Shown: one piece after another, positions 62,656 to 64,000 of the stretch
Numbering within the stretch: the stretch's first letter is position 1
Layout of the letters: each line of letters begins with the position of its first letter
Made by a program: the position numbers and the translations under genes
Notes under the pieces: model-generated
What the model saw: the letters and a program-made list of their open reading frames with translations, nothing else
The model's database searches: none
What the model was told of the DNA's origin: nothing
Assembly (NCBI GenBank): GCA_002050275.1
Contig: MWTB01000002.1
Location: 165,176-229,175 of the forward strand
Length of the DNA stretch: 64,000 nucleotides
Direction of reading: 5' to 3'
Origin: Anaerolineae bacterium UTCFX1
Lineage (GTDB): Bacteria; Chloroflexota; Anaerolineae; Anaerolineales; Villigracilaceae

Positions 62656-63381
62656 ATGGAATTTACACAGATTACCGCTTGGCTTGCATTCTTAGCGGGT
62701 GTTGCATCATTTTTTTCTCCCTGCGTGTTTTCGCTCGTGCCAGCCTACGTCGGCTATTTGGGCGGACGTGCCGCCGGCGGCGAAGCGACGGAAGATAACC
62801 GCTTCGTTACCTTTACGCATGGCCTGGCGTTTGTCTTTGGTTTTAGCCTCGTCTTTATCACGCTAGGGCTTACCGCTTCCGCTATTGGCAAATTGCTGTT
62901 TGACTTGCAATTTTTCCTTGCCAAGGTCGGCGGAGCGATCGTTATAATCTTCGGCATGCATATGATCGGCGTGTTTCGCATCCCTTTTCTAGAGTACGAT
63001 ATGCGCGTGCATCAATTGCCCGACCGGAAATTGGGGTATCTTTCATCGGTCTTGATGGGCGTGTTTTTCTCCGCCGGGTGGTCTCCGTGCGTGGGACCCG
63101 TGCTGGGCGCAATTCTTACATTTGTGATGAACGGCGGTTCTTCCGCGCAGAGCGTTTCGCTGCTTTCGGCGTACTCCGTCGGCTTGGGTATTCCATTCTT
63201 GTTCGCTGCGCTCGGCGTCGGTTGGGTGACGTTGACCTTGCGGAAATATGCAAAAGTCACGCGTTATATTGAGGTTGCCATGGGCGTCGTATTAGTTATC
63301 GTCGGCGTTATGTTGTTTTCGGGTATTTTTGAACGCATCGCCGCGGCAGGGCAGTTCTTCTGGATTGACTTTGGTTTATAA
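62656..63381 (+). CDS. ccdA: CcdA-type cytochrome c biogenesis / thiol-transfer protein
   Basis: 241 residues, six TM helices. Redox Cys in FFSPCVFSLVPAYVGYLGG (TM1) and in FSAGWSPCVGPVLG (TM4). It moves electrons from cytoplasmic thioredoxin to extracytoplasmic thiols. ATG at 62656 starts the canonical protein; the frame is open upstream over the transpeptidase gene. The next gene begins 11 nt later with a glutaredoxin-like domain. Confidence 0.92.
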   Translation: MEFTQITAWLAFLAGVASFFSPCVFSLVPAYVGYLGGRAAGGEATEDNRFVTFTHGLAFVFGFSLVFITLGLTASAIGKLLFDLQFFLAKVGGAIVIIFGMHMIGVFRIPFLEYDMRVHQLPDRKLGYLSSVLMGVFFSAGWSPCVGPVLGAILTFVMNGGSSAQSVSLLSAYSVGLGIPFLFAALGVGWVTLTLRKYAKVTRYIEVAMGVVLVIVGVMLFSGIFERIAAAGQFFWIDFGL

Positions 63382-63392
63382 TCGCCTTCATT

Positions 63393-64000
63393 ATGCTGAC
63401 TGTTACCCTTTATTTCCGCAAAAACGATAGAAGTAGCGCCATAGCCAAAGCCGACCTGCAAGCCCTTAACGAAAAATATCCTCATCGTCTCGCGGAAGTG
63501 GACGTGGATTCTGATCCCGCTCTTCAAAAGAAATATGGGAAAAACGCTCCGGTCGTTGAAGCGGGTCCCTATCGATTGAATTTTCCTTTTGATAAACAGA
63601 AACTTGGCATGACGCTCGGCGCCGCTTCAGACCGACGCGGGCAGCTCGATCGGTTGGGCGCCGAAGATCACCACAAGCGCGTGCGCCGCGGACAATCCAT
63701 CAGCGCTAGCGACCGCGCTATGTACTGGTTCTCGCGTCATTATCTGGCGGTTTTAAACGGAGTTATTCTGCTGTATGTCGGCATTCCCATGTTGGCGCCG
63801 GTGTTTATGAAGATCGGCGCTCCGATCCCTGCCGCTGTTATTTATACGATCTATAAACCTTTATGTCATCAATTCGGATTCCGTTCATTTTACTTATTTG
63901 GCGAACAATCGTATTATCCGTTGAAAGAAGCGGGGATGCAGGGCGTTATCACTTTTGAAGAAGCGACGGGCATTGGCAATCAACGCGATGCGATAGGCGT
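63393..64000 (+). CDS. glutaredoxin-like/DUF2085 membrane protein, cut by the right edge
   Basis: At least 202 residues, open at the edge. N-terminal region (MLTVTLYFRKNDRSSAIAKA, HRLAEVDVDSDPAL, YGKNAPVVEAGPYRL) resembles a glutaredoxin-like DUF836 domain but lacks the CxxC; then a TM segment (LAVLNGVILLYVGIPMLAPVF) and a CHQFGFRSFYLFG motif typical of DUF2085. Function unknown; fused arrangement seen directly. Follows ccdA by 11 nt. Confidence 0.75.
   Translation, partial: MLTVTLYFRKNDRSSAIAKADLQALNEKYPHRLAEVDVDSDPALQKKYGKNAPVVEAGPYRLNFPFDKQKLGMTLGAASDRRGQLDRLGAEDHHKRVRRGQSISASDRAMYWFSRHYLAVLNGVILLYVGIPMLAPVFMKIGAPIPAAVIYTIYKPLCHQFGFRSFYLFGEQSYYPLKEAGMQGVITFEEATGIGNQRDAIG

Overview
The window looks like chromosomal DNA of a Chloroflexota bacterium, most likely of class Anaerolineae. 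This is inferred from gene content and style: lipoproteins with long Thr/Pro linkers, Roadblock-V4R signalling genes, L,D-transpeptidases, a bacterial VKOR, several promoters placed so close to the start codon that transcripts would be leaderless, and dispersed TGTCATT-type palindromes. No rRNA is present; one tRNA (Asp, GTC) is.

Region 1 (1-6.4 kb) is a metal/redox island. A CmtR-like ArsR repressor and a P1B-type ATPase are flanked by three small genes, each interrupted by an in-frame TGA where I expect Cys in relatives. Each TGA is followed 19-22 nt later by the loop of a short hairpin whose loop begins with G, which is what a bacterial SECIS element looks like. I read them as selenoproteins: a DUF1573-like protein entering from the left edge, a GDCCVxC protein and a DsrE-like protein. 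Next come an OmpR-type two-component pair and a Met-rich exported protein, with four 11-bp-phased repeats in front of it. Region 2 (6.4-11.2 kb) is a mobile segment with a 46-codon gene, two large serine recombinases and an XRE regulator; it abuts the 3' end of tRNA-Asp.

Region 3 (11.2-27.4 kb) is mostly housekeeping: L,D-transpeptidase, a Roadblock/V4R/REC-GGDEF set, rsmA, a G5/3D lipoprotein, GNAT, TrmH-type methylase, VKOR, moeA, rel, a YbaK-type deacylase, three Thr/Pro lipoproteins, thioredoxin, ftsY and prfB with its programmed +1 frameshift. Region 4 (27.4-33.1 kb) is a tightly coupled operon in the style of dlt: a 42-residue DltX-like peptide, an MBOAT acyltransferase, two SGNH-like proteins, an acyl carrier protein and a fatty-acyl-AMP-ligase-like enzyme. 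It is probably an extracytoplasmic acylation pathway fed by an acyl group rather than by D-alanine.

Region 5 (33.1-37.2 kb) holds an S1 protein, a response regulator, a 7TM histidine kinase broken by two in-frame TAG codons, and an Lrp/AsnC regulator with a truncated copy 2.5 kb upstream. Region 6 (37.2-56.6 kb) is a polyamine/amino-acid catabolic cluster: three class III aminotransferases, methylmalonate-semialdehyde dehydrogenase, four further aldehyde dehydrogenases, PotABCD and a saccharopine-dehydrogenase-like enzyme, interrupted by an AIPR-family gene. Region 7 (56.6-64 kb) has a class V aminotransferase, an NBR1-like lipoprotein, two patatins, an esterase, a Tat-exported L,D-transpeptidase, CcdA and a glutaredoxin-like/DUF2085 gene cut by the right edge.
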